NCBI GenBank assembly: GCA_951799405.1
Contig: OX637338.1
Span: 8,370,001 to 8,434,000 of the forward strand
Direction of reading: 5' to 3'
Length of the DNA stretch: 64,000 bases
DNA from: Agapetus fuscipes
Taxonomy: Eukaryota; Arthropoda; Insecta; Trichoptera; Glossosomatidae
Shown here: positions 33,001 to 43,945 of the stretch, in pieces
Layout of the letters: each line of letters opens with the position of its first letter
Position numbering within the stretch: the stretch's first letter is position 1
Notes under the pieces: generated by a model
Database searches by the model: none
The model's input: only the letters and a program-made list of their open reading frames with translations
What the model was told of the DNA's origin: nothing
Translations under genes and position numbers: made by a program

Positions 33001-34098
33001 CAGTTCTAATTTAAGTCATTTTCAGGGTGGCTTGATATGAAATTGTTTAAATTAGCTATTTTGCTGCAATAGAAAAAAAATAAAATTGTAAAACTTGAAA
33101 AAGCTTTTTTCATCAAAGGCGGATCTCATACCAACCTGCATGTTAGGCAACGACCTATTTGATTATTGAATTTCCCGATGTGTAATTTCTCTACCGTATG
33201 TTCGTTGCTTAACATGTTCATCTGTTGTAAGTACAGTTTATTTTCCCATCATTTCATCTGATATTCAGTCATAATTGTGCATTATCCAAGCAGTCAGGCT
33301 TCCGAAATCTCATAAATGTATTAGCTTAGTTTCCTGAGTCCCTAATTTAGCACCACGCTCCAGTAAATCAAGTGTGCCGTGACCTCATAAACTCAGCTGT
33401 ATGATTTCCGTATGGGAACGTGTAAGATTAAACGAACGTCCTCGCAAGTGAGCATACTGTGAGGGCGACCTTAAGGGCGGGATAGTATCAGCAACTCAAG
33501 TAGAAAACATTTCCTTTAAACTCAACCACAGCGTTTATGTAAAAATGTTAGGAATCGGCCGAAATTTGCTTTACATTCGGTGTAAGAAAAAGTAAAATAG
33601 AATACCCACTTGCACCATTTTGACTGTTATACTTTGATGTCATAGTATATTTTATAACTGTATAATAAAAATATACCTTTATATACTCACTCACGGATAT
33701 TTATTTTAGTAGGAACAAGTGAACATTAACTTACAATTTGATAAAAATGAAATCTTCTTCTAACCCGTAACATAGATATTAGATTGAAACAAAAAGTAAA
33801 TAAACAAAAAATTAAGTATTCTTCTAACACATAACAGTAACTAGAAACTATAATGCGTAACTTTTTTTTACCTTTAAGCAAAATAAATCAATGTTAGCAA
33901 TTACAGCATTAGGTTTGATTGAAATTTCTTTTTTCATCATTCAACATCAGAAAGGTTTATTGAATTCTGAAAGCATGTTATTTCATTGCATCTAGAAACA
34001 ATTCAAGCAAATGCGTGTGCAAGTCACGACGTGTCACTCTCGAGAAAGCGCGTCGAAATTGAACCGAAGTTCGGCCGATTGTTTTATTTCAAGCGAAT
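33001..34098. other. Intergenic, nothing firm
   Basis: A short F-like piece (aaactcaaccacagcg) at about 33519 and an A-like scrap (ctcataccaacct) at about 33126; no gene. Confidence 0.45.
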
Positions 34099-34362
34099 GT
34101 TCCTTGACTTATAGGTTATTATGCGGCTGACCACCCATACTGTAGAAAGATGGTTCACTTTGCCAATGTCACCCCTGTTTCAGGGAGGGACAGCAGGAGT
34201 TGCAGGGCTTATGTTCATTTGAGATTGGGTTTTTATATTGTAGGTCCACATGCGGCATGTGTTAGCGCGAAATTATACATGTCTGCTTGTGGGAATGCAT
34301 TTGATATAAATCTTGAATGATATATATCTTTGCAGCTTAGATTAGATTAGATTATATTAGAA
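34099..34362 (+). repeat. Family A unit
   Basis: Complete copy of the 'gcttagattagatta' subfamily, starting ccttgacttataggttatt. Confidence 0.8.
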
Positions 34363-34410
34363 TGCTCGGCCAAGGTTCGTATTCGGTTCAAACCACATTC
34401 GGCCCACCCC

Positions 34411-34692
34411 TAAAAAATATGCATAAACTAAGACAGCGCATCTAGTGAGCGTTTTAGGTTATATATATTTTAAGTGAAACGCTACGATCGAGTTTCAACG
34501 TAATGTTTTATGTGTGAGGCAACTGTGAGGGCACCAAGTACAAAATATTACGTTAAAAATCAACCACAGCGTTAATGTAAAAATATGCATAAACTAGAAC
34601 AGCGCACCTAGTGAACGTTTTAAGTTACATATATTTTTAGTGAAACGCTACGGTTGAGTTTACACGTAATGCTTTATTTATGGGGTACAGGT
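34411..34692 (+). repeat. Two tandem family F units
   Basis: 34411-34522 and 34581-34692 share atatgcataaact, acagcgca, ctagtgaacgtttt, gtgaaacgctacg and gagttt at the same spacing; about 15% apart by eye. Confidence 0.65.
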
Positions 34693-35199
34693 CTAAGTTA
34701 AGGAACTCACATTAAAAGGTCGCGGGAAGAATAAGCGATTCGCATACTAACTCTTGTTTTATGCGAGGTGAATGATATCACTCGAATAAATCAAAGCAAG
34801 AGTATGGGGATTTTTCTAAAGTCCTGCATTAACCAAGGTAAAAAACATACGTATGTACGTAACTAATACACATACCTAGATACACATTTATTTTTTTTCA
34901 TCAAAAACTATCATGAGAGGTTCGATGGCTGTAACTTTAAAATAAATAACAAAAATGCAAAAGTAACAAGTCGTATATAGCCAAAAGAACAAATCTAGAT
35001 TTTTGAAAAAAAATTAAAAGAAAAACATGGAAACAAATAAAATTACATTTTGTGTGGTTTGATATATTTATATTAGTAACTTAAAGTTGAAACAAATGTA
35101 AACAGATCTTAGCTTATTTTCTTAAGTTGATAAGGTTGAAAGTACATCTTCATCATTATTACTGACACGAACAACCCGAGATGACTTGGCTTCCTTGAT
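34693..35199. other. Intergenic, nothing recognised
   Basis: AT-rich, no ORF over 60 codons. Confidence 0.5.
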
Positions 35200-35425
35200 C
35201 AACTAATCTAATATAATCTAAATCGCAAATATATGTTACATAAAGGATTCACATTATATGCATTCTCACAAGCAGACACGTACAAGTTCGCGCTTGCACA
35301 TGCCGCATGTGAACCTACAACATAAAAACCCAAATCTCAAATGAACATACACCCTACAACTCTTGCTGAACTTCCCTGAAACAGGGGTGACATTGGCAAA
35401 GTGAACCATTTTCTACAGCATGGAA
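35200..35425 (-). repeat. Family A unit
   Basis: Reversed module from actaatctaatataatc to the central part (cattttctacagcatgg); the last 40 bp are missing. It lies 25 bp from an opposite copy at 35450. Confidence 0.75.
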
Positions 35426-35449
35426 ACTGCTTTGAAATATTAAAAAGTA

Positions 35450-35599
35450 TTTCCTTGACTTAAAGGTTGGTATGAGACTGACCACCAATATTGTAACAAA
35501 TGTTTCACCTTGCCAATGTCGCCCCTGTTTCAGGGAAGGTTGGCAAAAGTTGCAGAGTTTTTATTAATTTGAGTTTTGGATTTTAACTTGATCTAAGAT
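35450..35599 (+). repeat. Family A unit, 5' half (split by LINE-b)
   Basis: First 150 bp of an A module; the other half is at 36643-36752. See the LINE-b insertion between them. Confidence 0.75.
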
Positions 35600-36649
35600 T
35601 TAACAAGATTTAAAGATTTAACAAGATTTAACAATTCATCAAGATTTAACTTGATGTAGCGAATAGTTTGATGTTTACAAGGGAGTACGACAGGGGTGTG
35701 TAATGAGTCCGTGGTTATTTAACAAAATCATGGACAATTGTATGAAAGAAGCAGAAATTTCTCATTATGGTGTGAAAGTGGGTGAGACGAATGTTGGAGT
35801 TCTTCTCTATGCTGACGATGCCGTAGTGTTGGCTGATACAGCGGAGGAGCTCCAGATGATACTCACCAAAATGAATGATGCTTTTAGTAAGAACGGTTTA
35901 AAAGTGAATGCCAGTAAGACGAAAGTATTAGTGTTTGACAGGACTGAGGAATGCGAGGAAATTGAGATAAGACTGAATGAAACAAGAGTGGAGGTCGTGA
36001 AAGAATTTGATTATCTGGGAAGCAAGTTTGAGTCGAATGGGAAATTGACGAAAGAATTGGAAAAGCGTGCTAGTAGAGGAAGAAGTGTAATGGGAACGAT
36101 TGGAAGAATTGCAAGAAATAGGAAACTTACGAAGAATATGAGATTGGCGGTCCACAATGGCATATTGGTTCCGACATTGATGTATGGAAGTGAGGCGTGG
36201 ACAGTTAATGAATGTGAGCTGAGTAAAGTATGTACGGTTGAAATGGCTTACCTGAGAGCAATGGCTGGAAAAACACTGAATGATAGAGTACGTAATGATT
36301 GGGTGATGAACGAGTGTGGTATAAAAGAGAATATGAGAATGAAAGTACAAAAAAGTACGATGAGATGGTTCGGACATCTCGAAAGAATGGATGATGAACG
36401 ACTAACGAAGAAAGTGTACAAAGGAAATGTCAGAGGAAAGCGCGGAAGGGGAAGGCCGAGGAAAGAATGGTTAGACCAAATAGGTGAGATTGCGAAAGAA
36501 TGGAACCTGCAGAGTGAAAATAAGAGAAGAGTATGTATGAAAAAGGTGATGAATATTGAGGAAATGAAAGTTTGTAAGGACAGAAAAAAGTGGAGGCGCA
36601 TCTGCGGAGGTACCGGCCACCCCTAGTGGAACGGCGGCAGGATACAGTA
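35600..36649 (+). mobile_element. LINE-b copy inserted in a family A unit
   Basis: The A unit is interrupted after attttaacttg and resumes with taacttgtatgtac, so taacttg (7 bp) is a likely target duplication. The first 50 bp hold short gatttaac repeats of unknown origin. The copy ends ggcggcaggatacag, like the 41.6-kb copy but without its caaga tail. Confidence 0.7.
35703..36626 (+). pseudogene. LINE-b reverse transcriptase fragment
   Basis: 307 open codons from MSPWLFN onward: YADD in LLYADDAVVL, RWFGHLERM, RGRGRPRKEW and the end CGGTGHP. In the same frame upstream the sequence continues KGVRQGCV but meets TAG at 35664, where relatives have Trp (EWF). The copy therefore has at least one nonsense change as well as 5' truncation near 35652. 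A long antisense ORF is a shadow. Confidence 0.8.
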
Positions 36650-36752
36650 ACTTGTATGTACACATTCTTGTACTTACAAGTGTCTGTTTGCGGGCATGCA
36701 TTTAATATGAGTTTTGAATGTTAATATATCTTTGCAACTTAGAGTATAGATT
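36643..36752 (+). repeat. Family A unit, 3' half (split by LINE-b)
   Basis: Continues the unit from 35450-35599: taacttgtatgtacac through ttgcaacttagagtatag. Confidence 0.75.
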
Positions 36753-36844
36753 TAAATATAAGTAGGTAAGTAAGAACATTTTATTCTTATAACTATTTGT
36801 TTTTAATTATTGTTTTGCATGCATTGTACAATTGGAAAGAACAA

Positions 36845-36972
36845 TGCTTCAACTGAAGTGGTTGGCGTAAGGCCGGCCCCCTTACCTGTAAAAATAAATA
36901 GGTTCAACTCGCCACATGCGACCCCTTCGGGGATAACGCGGCAAGAAGTTACACTATATGTGTAGCTTAGTT
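36845..36972 (+). repeat. T-family SINE, 5'-truncated
   Basis: 3' 125 bp only, from cttcaactgaagtgg; nearly identical to 2930-3052. Confidence 0.8.
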
Positions 36973-39007
36973 GCGTTTGCGTTTTAATGTATGTTTTTAC
37001 TTGAATATGTTATACACCCATTTTAACACACGTACCAGCATTTCCACGGAAAAAGACAGTGACGTTAGCCTGCTGATAATTGGATGGAATAGAATGTCAC
37101 AGACTGCACCTGAGTACTGCTGCGCTTTTAATTTGCTTAACGAGGTCTTTTATACATCGGATGCACTAACTACTATAGTCTATTTTTACACAGATTAAAA
37201 GTCAAGGTTACTACGTAATGCTCCGATATATAATCTTGTGTATATAATTTTCTTTTCACTTACTTTGGATCGATTGTTAGACGCATGTGTTAGACCTTTC
37301 CATTGACCTTCCTCACATTTTGCCCTGAGTTGTACCTTAAATCTCTCACGGCCCGTAGTTGACATTTGAGTATTTTTGTTTTGGAATGGACACCGTGGTT
37401 CATTGAAGCTGTAAGTTTCACCCATAGCTTTGAAGGGCTGCTTCAGCAATGTGATGAACATGCCTTGCAGGGTGAACATGAAATCTGGTTTGCAAACTAA
37501 CATTATCTTCACTAACCGACACGCTATTGAACCACAAAGCAATTGAAATCTAATAATCCAGAGTATAAACATGGCGGTAATGTACAACCCTTGCGTTAGG
37601 AGATAAAATACATGAAAACCGAAACACCTAATTGAGGCACTGCTGTACATTCGATACATTTTTTTGTTTACGCGATGATTGAGTATGTACGCTTTATTTT
37701 ATAGATTTATACTTGGCAACACCGCAACAACTTTAACAAGCAAGAAAATCGTAAGGATCTTCCTGGGTAGACTGGATCCATTTTCTTTCTTATTTACTTA
37801 AATCATCTAACCTGAGGTCTTTTACACCTCTTTTTGGTTGCTTCGTTGGAGCTCATTTTGTCCATCTGTTTTGTGATGACATATCGTAGGTACATACATC
37901 ACATTAACCATTCTTTCAACTAGGTATTTCTGGTATATGGATAGATGCTGCTCAATATGAGGAGATATGAAGAAAGTTGGTGCAGAAGATCCCAGTTTAT
38001 GGGGCATGGATTAATAACACATGATTTCAATGCCACGTATGATTTGTAACATTTAATTGTACAAGTAATTTGAAGATATAATACCTGCGTAAAAACAACG
38101 CCAAAAAGAACACGAAAAAATCTCCTAGTAAGATTCAATGTTATAAAAAAATAGATACATACTTTTACCCCTTTATCTGACCAAATCCATTAGAAATTGA
38201 AAATATAAAAAAAACAGCTATAAAAAGACATGTAGCAAATAAAAAAATAATTATAATTCTGAAATAATCAACACGTGTACGCCTACTTAAAAAAGACCAG
38301 TATCATTGGAGCCATACACATTCCTCGTGAATGAACCAAAAAAAATCTGTGAGAGAAAAAAAACACTCCCACAGAGAATGAGATGAAAATAAAACTTTTG
38401 AAAGTCGTTGGTAGAAAATTCTATTTGTTTCAAGGAATTCGTAGAAGTGTTTTGTTTCGCATTACCTCCATTAGTTCTAAATTTTAGCTAAAGTGTGATG
38501 GTTCACATTATCTGACAGAGGCAATTTAGAAAGAAGGACATATCTTGAGTGTTTTAATAATCCTGCTAAGCTTTGTCATTGACTTTGACCTGACAGTTCA
38601 AGGTCAAATTAAAGCAAAATACGCTTTTATCAAGACCTGCGTGTCTTTATACGTAAAAAAAATTAAAACTTTGAAAGGTGGACGCTAGTCGAAATTTTCA
38701 GTACAAAACTGAAAAAGTACATTAATTTTTGGTACATGTCAGTAAATGTAAATAAATATTTGTGATCATTCAACCAAATAAAAGCTTTGCAATGACTTAA
38801 TTAATGTAAGACGTATTTGTTTAATCCATGTGTGATACAAAATACAGTCTCAAAGCTTGCACCACAAGACTATCGTATTGCTGGTATTAATTTATGCTGC
38901 AAAGGCAATGTCGCCCGTTGAACGTTATAGGGTAAGCCACTCGTTAAGTTGCTATGCAAATATCCGTAGCTGGGTTATTCTGAACACTGTAGACTGTAGA
39001 AGCTTTA
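36973..39007. other. Intergenic; one unassigned minus-strand ORF
   Basis: Contains a 154-codon ORF at 37195-37659 (minus). The first half is hydrophobic (FYLLTQGLYITAMFILWIIRF) and the second basic and polar. I recognise no family and see no exon partners, so it is not called a gene. Confidence 0.4.
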
Positions 39008-39945
39008 CCAATACACTCATTGACGACTATTCACAAGTACATGAAGTGACGACTATTCGCTACACAATTATTGACAACTAACTATTAACCAGCACTTCTA
39101 TTGAAGACTCCTTAGCAATAAACTTAATGGCGACTATTCACCAGTACTTCTATCGACGACTTTTCACTACACAACTATAGACAACTATTCACCAGCCCAC
39201 TCATTGACAACTATTTAAGCACGCACTCGTGGTGACTATTTACAAGTGCATTTAGGGACGACTATTCACCAGCTTACACTTTAACACGTATTTACCAAAG
39301 CATCCGCTGATGACAAAATTTTCTTAAATAACCATTTGTTCACTTATGCTAACTCTTATACCCACAGATAAATAACGGCTATTCGCCAATAAATACACTG
39401 GTTGATGATTATTTACCAACGCACTGCTCACTACTTTTCCTATAATCATTGATGGCAATTCAATAACTATTCACCAACACACATATAGACTATTCGCCAG
39501 TAGGTACACTTATTGACGACTATTCGCTTATAGTTACACTTATTGATGACTATTTACCAACGCACTTATTGGCACCTATTTTACAATAGGCTTCGATGAT
39601 TATTCACCAACTATTCAATTTGACTTGCAGGTTTGCATGCGGCTGACCACCCATGCTGTAGAAAATGGTTCACTTTGCCAATGTCACTCCTGTTTCAGGG
39701 AAGGTCGGCAAGAGTTGCAGGGTGTATGTTCATCTGAAATTTAGGTTTTAATATTGTAAGTCCACATGCGGCATATTCTAGCGCGAACTTATACATGTCT
39801 GCTTGCGATAATGCATATAATGTGAATCCCTAATGTGACCTATCTTTGCAACTTATGTATATTAGATAAGATTCACCAACACACTTATTGGCGTCTATTC
39901 GCGAAAGACTATTCGCATAACCACTAATTGACAACTATTCACCAT
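39008..39945 (+). repeat. Highly degenerate tandem array, unit roughly 25-40 bp
   Basis: Dozens of variants of attgacgactattcacca followed by cac/gcac and ttatt recur with uneven spacing. Interrupted by a family A unit at 39625-39873. No coding potential is apparent. Confidence 0.75.
39625..39873 (+). repeat. Family A unit inside a degenerate tandem array
   Basis: Complete copy (from ttgacttgcaggtttgc) inserted in the 39.0-39.95 kb array, which resumes right after it with attcaccaacacac. Confidence 0.8.
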
Positions 39946-40509
39946 CATATACAACACTACATTGCAAGCAAACATTCCGACTACAGTCAAAGAAGAAATG
40001 TTTACACTCGTAAGTACGCCTTTCATCGGGAAGTTTGTAGCTAATGTCAATTCGAATAAGTTAAAATCGAATCACAAATCAATGTGTAATTTTTTTAATG
40101 GCTTACAATCCCTTACAAATAAAACAATAGTCCTTAGAACTTCCACGCCCCGATGATGACCCTTGCAGTGATGGTTGACATATTTGTTGGGTAACGATAT
40201 GCGTGCTAATTATCACGAGAAAAAAAGTTCACAAGCAAAAATGAACAACTACGATGTGAAAATAATAGTACTTTAAATGTGTCTTAGTGGTTTCATAGTA
40301 ACTAATAGGACAAAAAATAAACTACAGCTTTATTGTTACGTTTTCTGCTGGATTATCTTTTGATGAAAATGCCATTATTTATTTTTACAGAATTTATCTT
40401 TCACAATTTATTTTTAACTTGAAAATCACTGTTTATTGGTGTTACTCAATGAATTGATCTCTGCGACTTCTCTCTCCGTACCATTTTGATCTCTTTTATA
40501 TGGGGACCT
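39946..40509. other. Intergenic, nothing recognised
   Basis: No repeat or gene seen; a 64-codon ORF at 39962 is unsupported. Confidence 0.5.
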
Positions 40510-40749
40510 GTACCCTTAGTACGAGTTGCAAAACTTGAGAAAAAGAAAGGTTACGGAAAATATTAAAGCGTGATTTCTCCCAAAATCTGCCGTTTTTGTT
40601 TCTTACACTTTGTGGTCTTAGCAAAAGAGTTACAGTGATGAAGAAAATCAAGTTCAAACAAACAAAAACGGCAGATTTTGGGGGAAATCACTCTTTAATA
40701 ATTGCCGTAAACTTTACATTACTCAAGTTTTGCAACTCACTAAGGGTAC
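40510..40749. mobile_element. Foldback MITE, 240 bp
   Basis: Arms of roughly 90-100 bp: gtacccttagtacgagttgc outer ends and cccaaaatctgccgtttttg inner ends are mirrored around about 40 bp. No ORF. Confidence 0.75.
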
Positions 40750-40751
40750 TG

Positions 40752-40856
40752 AGCTTGAAAATATAAATAGTACATTTTTTGTGCTCTGCCGGGATTAGAA
40801 CCCACGACCTTCCATTTACGAGTCCGAAGCGTTACCACTAGGCTACGGACATATTA
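40752..40856 (-). repeat. SINE-B-like tRNA head, threonine-type
   Basis: The minus strand reads tagcctagtggtaac (A box) and gtcgtgggttctaatcc (B box). The putative anticodon loop ctcgtaa would be Thr(CGT). Anticodon stem pairing is poor and the sequence runs into a body shared with 55690-55720, so I read it as a SINE head and not a gene. Confidence 0.6.
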
Positions 40857-41347
40857 TAGTTAATTTTGAATGTTAAAAAATATAATTGTAGTATGTGAAT
40901 CTACAGATTAATTATTCGATTTGAAAATCAAATATCCGATTTGTTGATTGAAATCTGTTCCTGCTACACCCGTACACCAGTTTAATGATAGTGTGAGTGC
41001 TGGTTGAGCTTGTAAGTGTTGACCGAGAGACATTTGAATAAGAAGCGATTTGAATAAATTAGTATCGGGAATCGTGCTGTAGTCAGGGAAGCGAGGTTCA
41101 TTCTATGCACATACTAGGCGCACATTGAATACATATAATAAGTGCATACTATAACCACGAGCATTCGATTCCAAAACGGTTATTTACGGGTTGTATGCAA
41201 TTTGTATCTGCACCTTGTTTTGAGCCACCTGAGCATCAGATAAGGCAGTTGTATCTATTTCTCTGTTTAAAAGGATTTATTTCTTTGAGAATGTTTTGCA
41301 ACGATTTTAACTGAAAATTTGTTTTTATTTTATTTCCGAGCTTGTAG
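40857..41347. other. Intergenic, nothing recognised
   Basis: No feature seen between the SINE head and the T SINE. Confidence 0.5.
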
Positions 41348-41579
41348 TCTGGTCGATAGCTCAGTTGGTAGAGTGCTTGCATTCAATGCTCGAGCTCGGG
41401 CTTGAATCCGACCGAGGGTGTCAGAAATTGTTTCCCGTTTCGGCGTTTATTTCGAACCCGAAATTAAAATACCAGCAAGTTTTACTCAGCCTTCACAATA
41501 AATGAGTGCCAACCCTTTCGGGAGCTGAGAAACCTTCACTTTAACTGAAGTGGTTGGCGTAAGGCCGTCCCACTTACCT
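41348..41579 (+). mobile_element. T-family SINE, first part (split by LINE-b)
   Basis: Head and most of the body; A box tagctcagttgg present. Continues at 42757-42850. Confidence 0.8.
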
Positions 41580-42756
41580 TGTCTTGTCTTGTCTTGTATC
41601 CTGCCGCCTTTCCTCTAGGGATGGCCAGTACCTCCACACAAGTGCCTCCACTTGACTCTGTCCTTGCATACTTCTTTCATCTCATCTAATTTCATCACTC
41701 TTTTCATGCATGCTCTTCTCTTGTTTCCACTCTGTAAATTCCATTCATTCGCAATCCCATTTATCTGATCAATCCATTGTTTCCTAGGTCTTCCCCTTCC
41801 ACGCTTACCTATTACATTCCCTTTATACACTCCTTTTGTCAGTCGGTCTTCATTCATCCTTTCAATATGTCCAAACCATCGCATCACACTTCTTTGAACT
41901 TTCACTTTCACGCTTTCTTTTACTCCGCATTCATTTAGAACCCATTCGTTTTTCACTCCATCTTTCAGTGTTTTTCCTGTCATACTTCTCAAATGAGCCA
42001 TTTCTACGGTGCAAACCTTATTTACTTCTCTTTCATTCAACGTCCATGACTCGCTTCCATACATCAGAGTCGGCAACAAAATACAATTGTGTACCGCCAT
42101 TTTCATTTTCTTTGGTATCCTTTTATTCTTCGCTATTCTACCAAACGCTCCTATCACGCGTCTTCCTTTGCTGGCACGCTTCTCTAATTCTTTCGTCATC
42201 TTAACATTCGCCTCAAACTTACTTCCTAAATAGTCAAACTCATTCACTACTTCAACTTTTATTCCATTCAAATTAATTGTTAGTTCCTCACATACTTCAT
42301 TCCTGTCAAAAACTAATACTTTTGTCTTATTCGCATTTACTTTCAAGCTATTCTTACAAAACGCATCATTCAGTTTGGTTAGCATCGTTTGGAGTTCCTC
42401 CGCCGAGTCAGCTAAAACTATAGCATCATCAGCATAAAAAAGTACTCTAACTCTTGTTTCACCCACTTTCACTCCGCTCTCTGATATTCCAGCTTCTTTT
42501 ATGCAACTGTCCATGATTATATTAAACAACCATGGACTCATCACGCAGCCTTGCCTCACTCCCTTATATACATCAAACCAGTCACTATATATCCCATCCA
42601 CTCTTACACATGCCGAACTATTTTCATAGATGGCACGTATCACATTCAGAAGATTATCATTCACACCGTACTTTCTGAGAACATTCCACAGCATACATCT
42701 GTCCACCGAGTCAAAGGCCCTCTCGAGATCTACGAATGCTGCGTAGACCACCTGTA
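41580..42756 (-). mobile_element. LINE-b insertion inside a T-family SINE
   Basis: Flanked by the two halves of one T SINE. The junctions read cttacct before it and tacctgtaaaa after it, giving a target duplication of about 5 bp (tacct). The minus-strand 3' end carries about three copies of caaga. 5' truncation lies in the reverse transcriptase. Confidence 0.8.
41615..42752 (-). CDS. LINE-b reverse transcriptase, 5'-truncated but open
   Basis: About 378 open codons on the minus strand. They start inside reverse transcriptase at FVDLERAFDSVD and continue through RQGCVMSPWLFN, YADD (FYADDAIVL), MRWFGHIERM, RGRGRPRKQW and the end CGGTGHP. The ORF can be read from 42805, but its first residues are antisense SINE. 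It differs from LINE-a in sequence and in its 3' end (ggcggcaggatac, then caaga repeats), so it is a sister subfamily. It lacks the endonuclease and cannot be autonomous. Confidence 0.85.
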
Positions 42757-42850
42757 CCTGTAAAAATAAATAGGTTCCACGCGCGACAATCGAATCCTTC
42801 GGCAAGAACGCGGCAAGAAGTCAAACTATATGTGTAGCTTAGTCACGTAT
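42757..42850 (+). mobile_element. T-family SINE, last part (split by LINE-b)
   Basis: Resumes with cctgtaaaaataaatagg and ends in the tgtgtagcttagt tail. Confidence 0.75.
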
Positions 42851-43429
42851 AGGTTTTTGACCGCACGTGTTTTACTTTATTTCGATGGGCCTTCTACCGA
42901 TGAGATGGTTTGCCAATATTCAAGGTTCTTATGAATACGGTCGTTTACTTGATAAAGTATTGTCAAAGTGAGCGGCGTAATGGGCAAAATTCTTCATCCC
43001 TCCCCATCGCATTATTGTGTTTGGAGTTTTCGATGAGTCAATAAAATGCAAATGTTGGAAATTTTTGTAAACTTTAGGGTTCACCCGAAAAATATCAGCA
43101 ACAAGGCAGGCAGACTGTGGCCATGTAAAGTACACAATACAAAGTTGCTAAATATTCTGAATTTTGAGGTTCCCACAATATGCTATATTTTGTGAGTTTA
43201 TATTATGTATGTTCAAAGCATGTTGAGATATTAAATTATTTGAAATCTAAGACGTTTTGGTGACAGTGAAAATAGCGTTTTATTAAGTTGAATCAAACAA
43301 ACAAAAATCAACTATTCATACACGAAACTTTGTGTGATTCGAGACGTCTACAAAGCATCCATATTTTTCGTTGCAAAATTAAAAATTAAGAAATGTATAG
43401 CTTCAACTTATTTTTGTTTATTTGTGTTT
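42851..43429. other. Intergenic, nothing recognised
   Basis: No repeat or gene seen. Confidence 0.5.
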
Positions 43430-43678
43430 ATTCCTTGACTTATAGGTTGGTATGAGGCTGACCACACATACTGTAAAAAATGGTTCACTTTGCCAGTGTC
43501 ACCCCTGTTTCAGGGAAGGTCGGCAAAAGTTGTGGGGCTTATGTTCATTTGAGGTTTGAATTTTATTTGTAAGTACACAATCAGCATTTGTAAGCGCGAA
43601 CTACACGTGTTTGTTTGTGGGCATACATCTGACAGCTTTGAATGAATATATCCTTGCAACTTAGATTATAGATTATTA
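43430..43678 (+). repeat. Family A unit
   Basis: Complete, close to the LINE-a tail sequence, so fairly young. It starts exactly at attccttgacttatagg with no LINE 3' UTR upstream. Confidence 0.8.
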
Positions 43679-43689
43679 TTATAGTGTGG

Positions 43690-43945
43690 TGGGGATTGTT
43701 TTCATGTGTAATCACACCTCAAGAGCCTTCAATAACTTTTCATCGTCGTTCCTACAAAGCACCAGATTGGATCCATTGGCTGTAGAGCTTGATGGATCTT
43801 TAGCGATTGATCTTTGATAAACGCATACGTTTTTTTTTTGATCCAGCAAAGAGCAAAATCTTCCTTTTTTTGGCCCGCTGGCAACTGAACCCACAGCCTA
43901 CTTCTTTTTGATAACAAGCCGAAACGCTAACCATTCGACTACGGA
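43690..43945 (-). mobile_element. SINE-B complete copy
   Basis: The minus-strand head is gtagtcgaatggttagcg plus gctgtgggttcagttgcc. The body (gatcaatcgctaaagatcc) and the 3' part with cacctcaagagcc on + follow. It starts about 10 bp after a family A unit. Confidence 0.75.

Noticed and set aside
35928..36701. Several long minus-strand ORFs (up to 149 codons)
   Set aside because: Antisense shadows of the LINE-b reverse transcriptase, which is A/G-rich on the coding strand.
40780..40860. Possible tRNA-Thr gene (minus)
   Set aside because: A and B boxes are good, but the anticodon stem does not pair well and the sequence continues into a SINE-B body also present at 55.7 kb. tRNAscan-SE would settle it.
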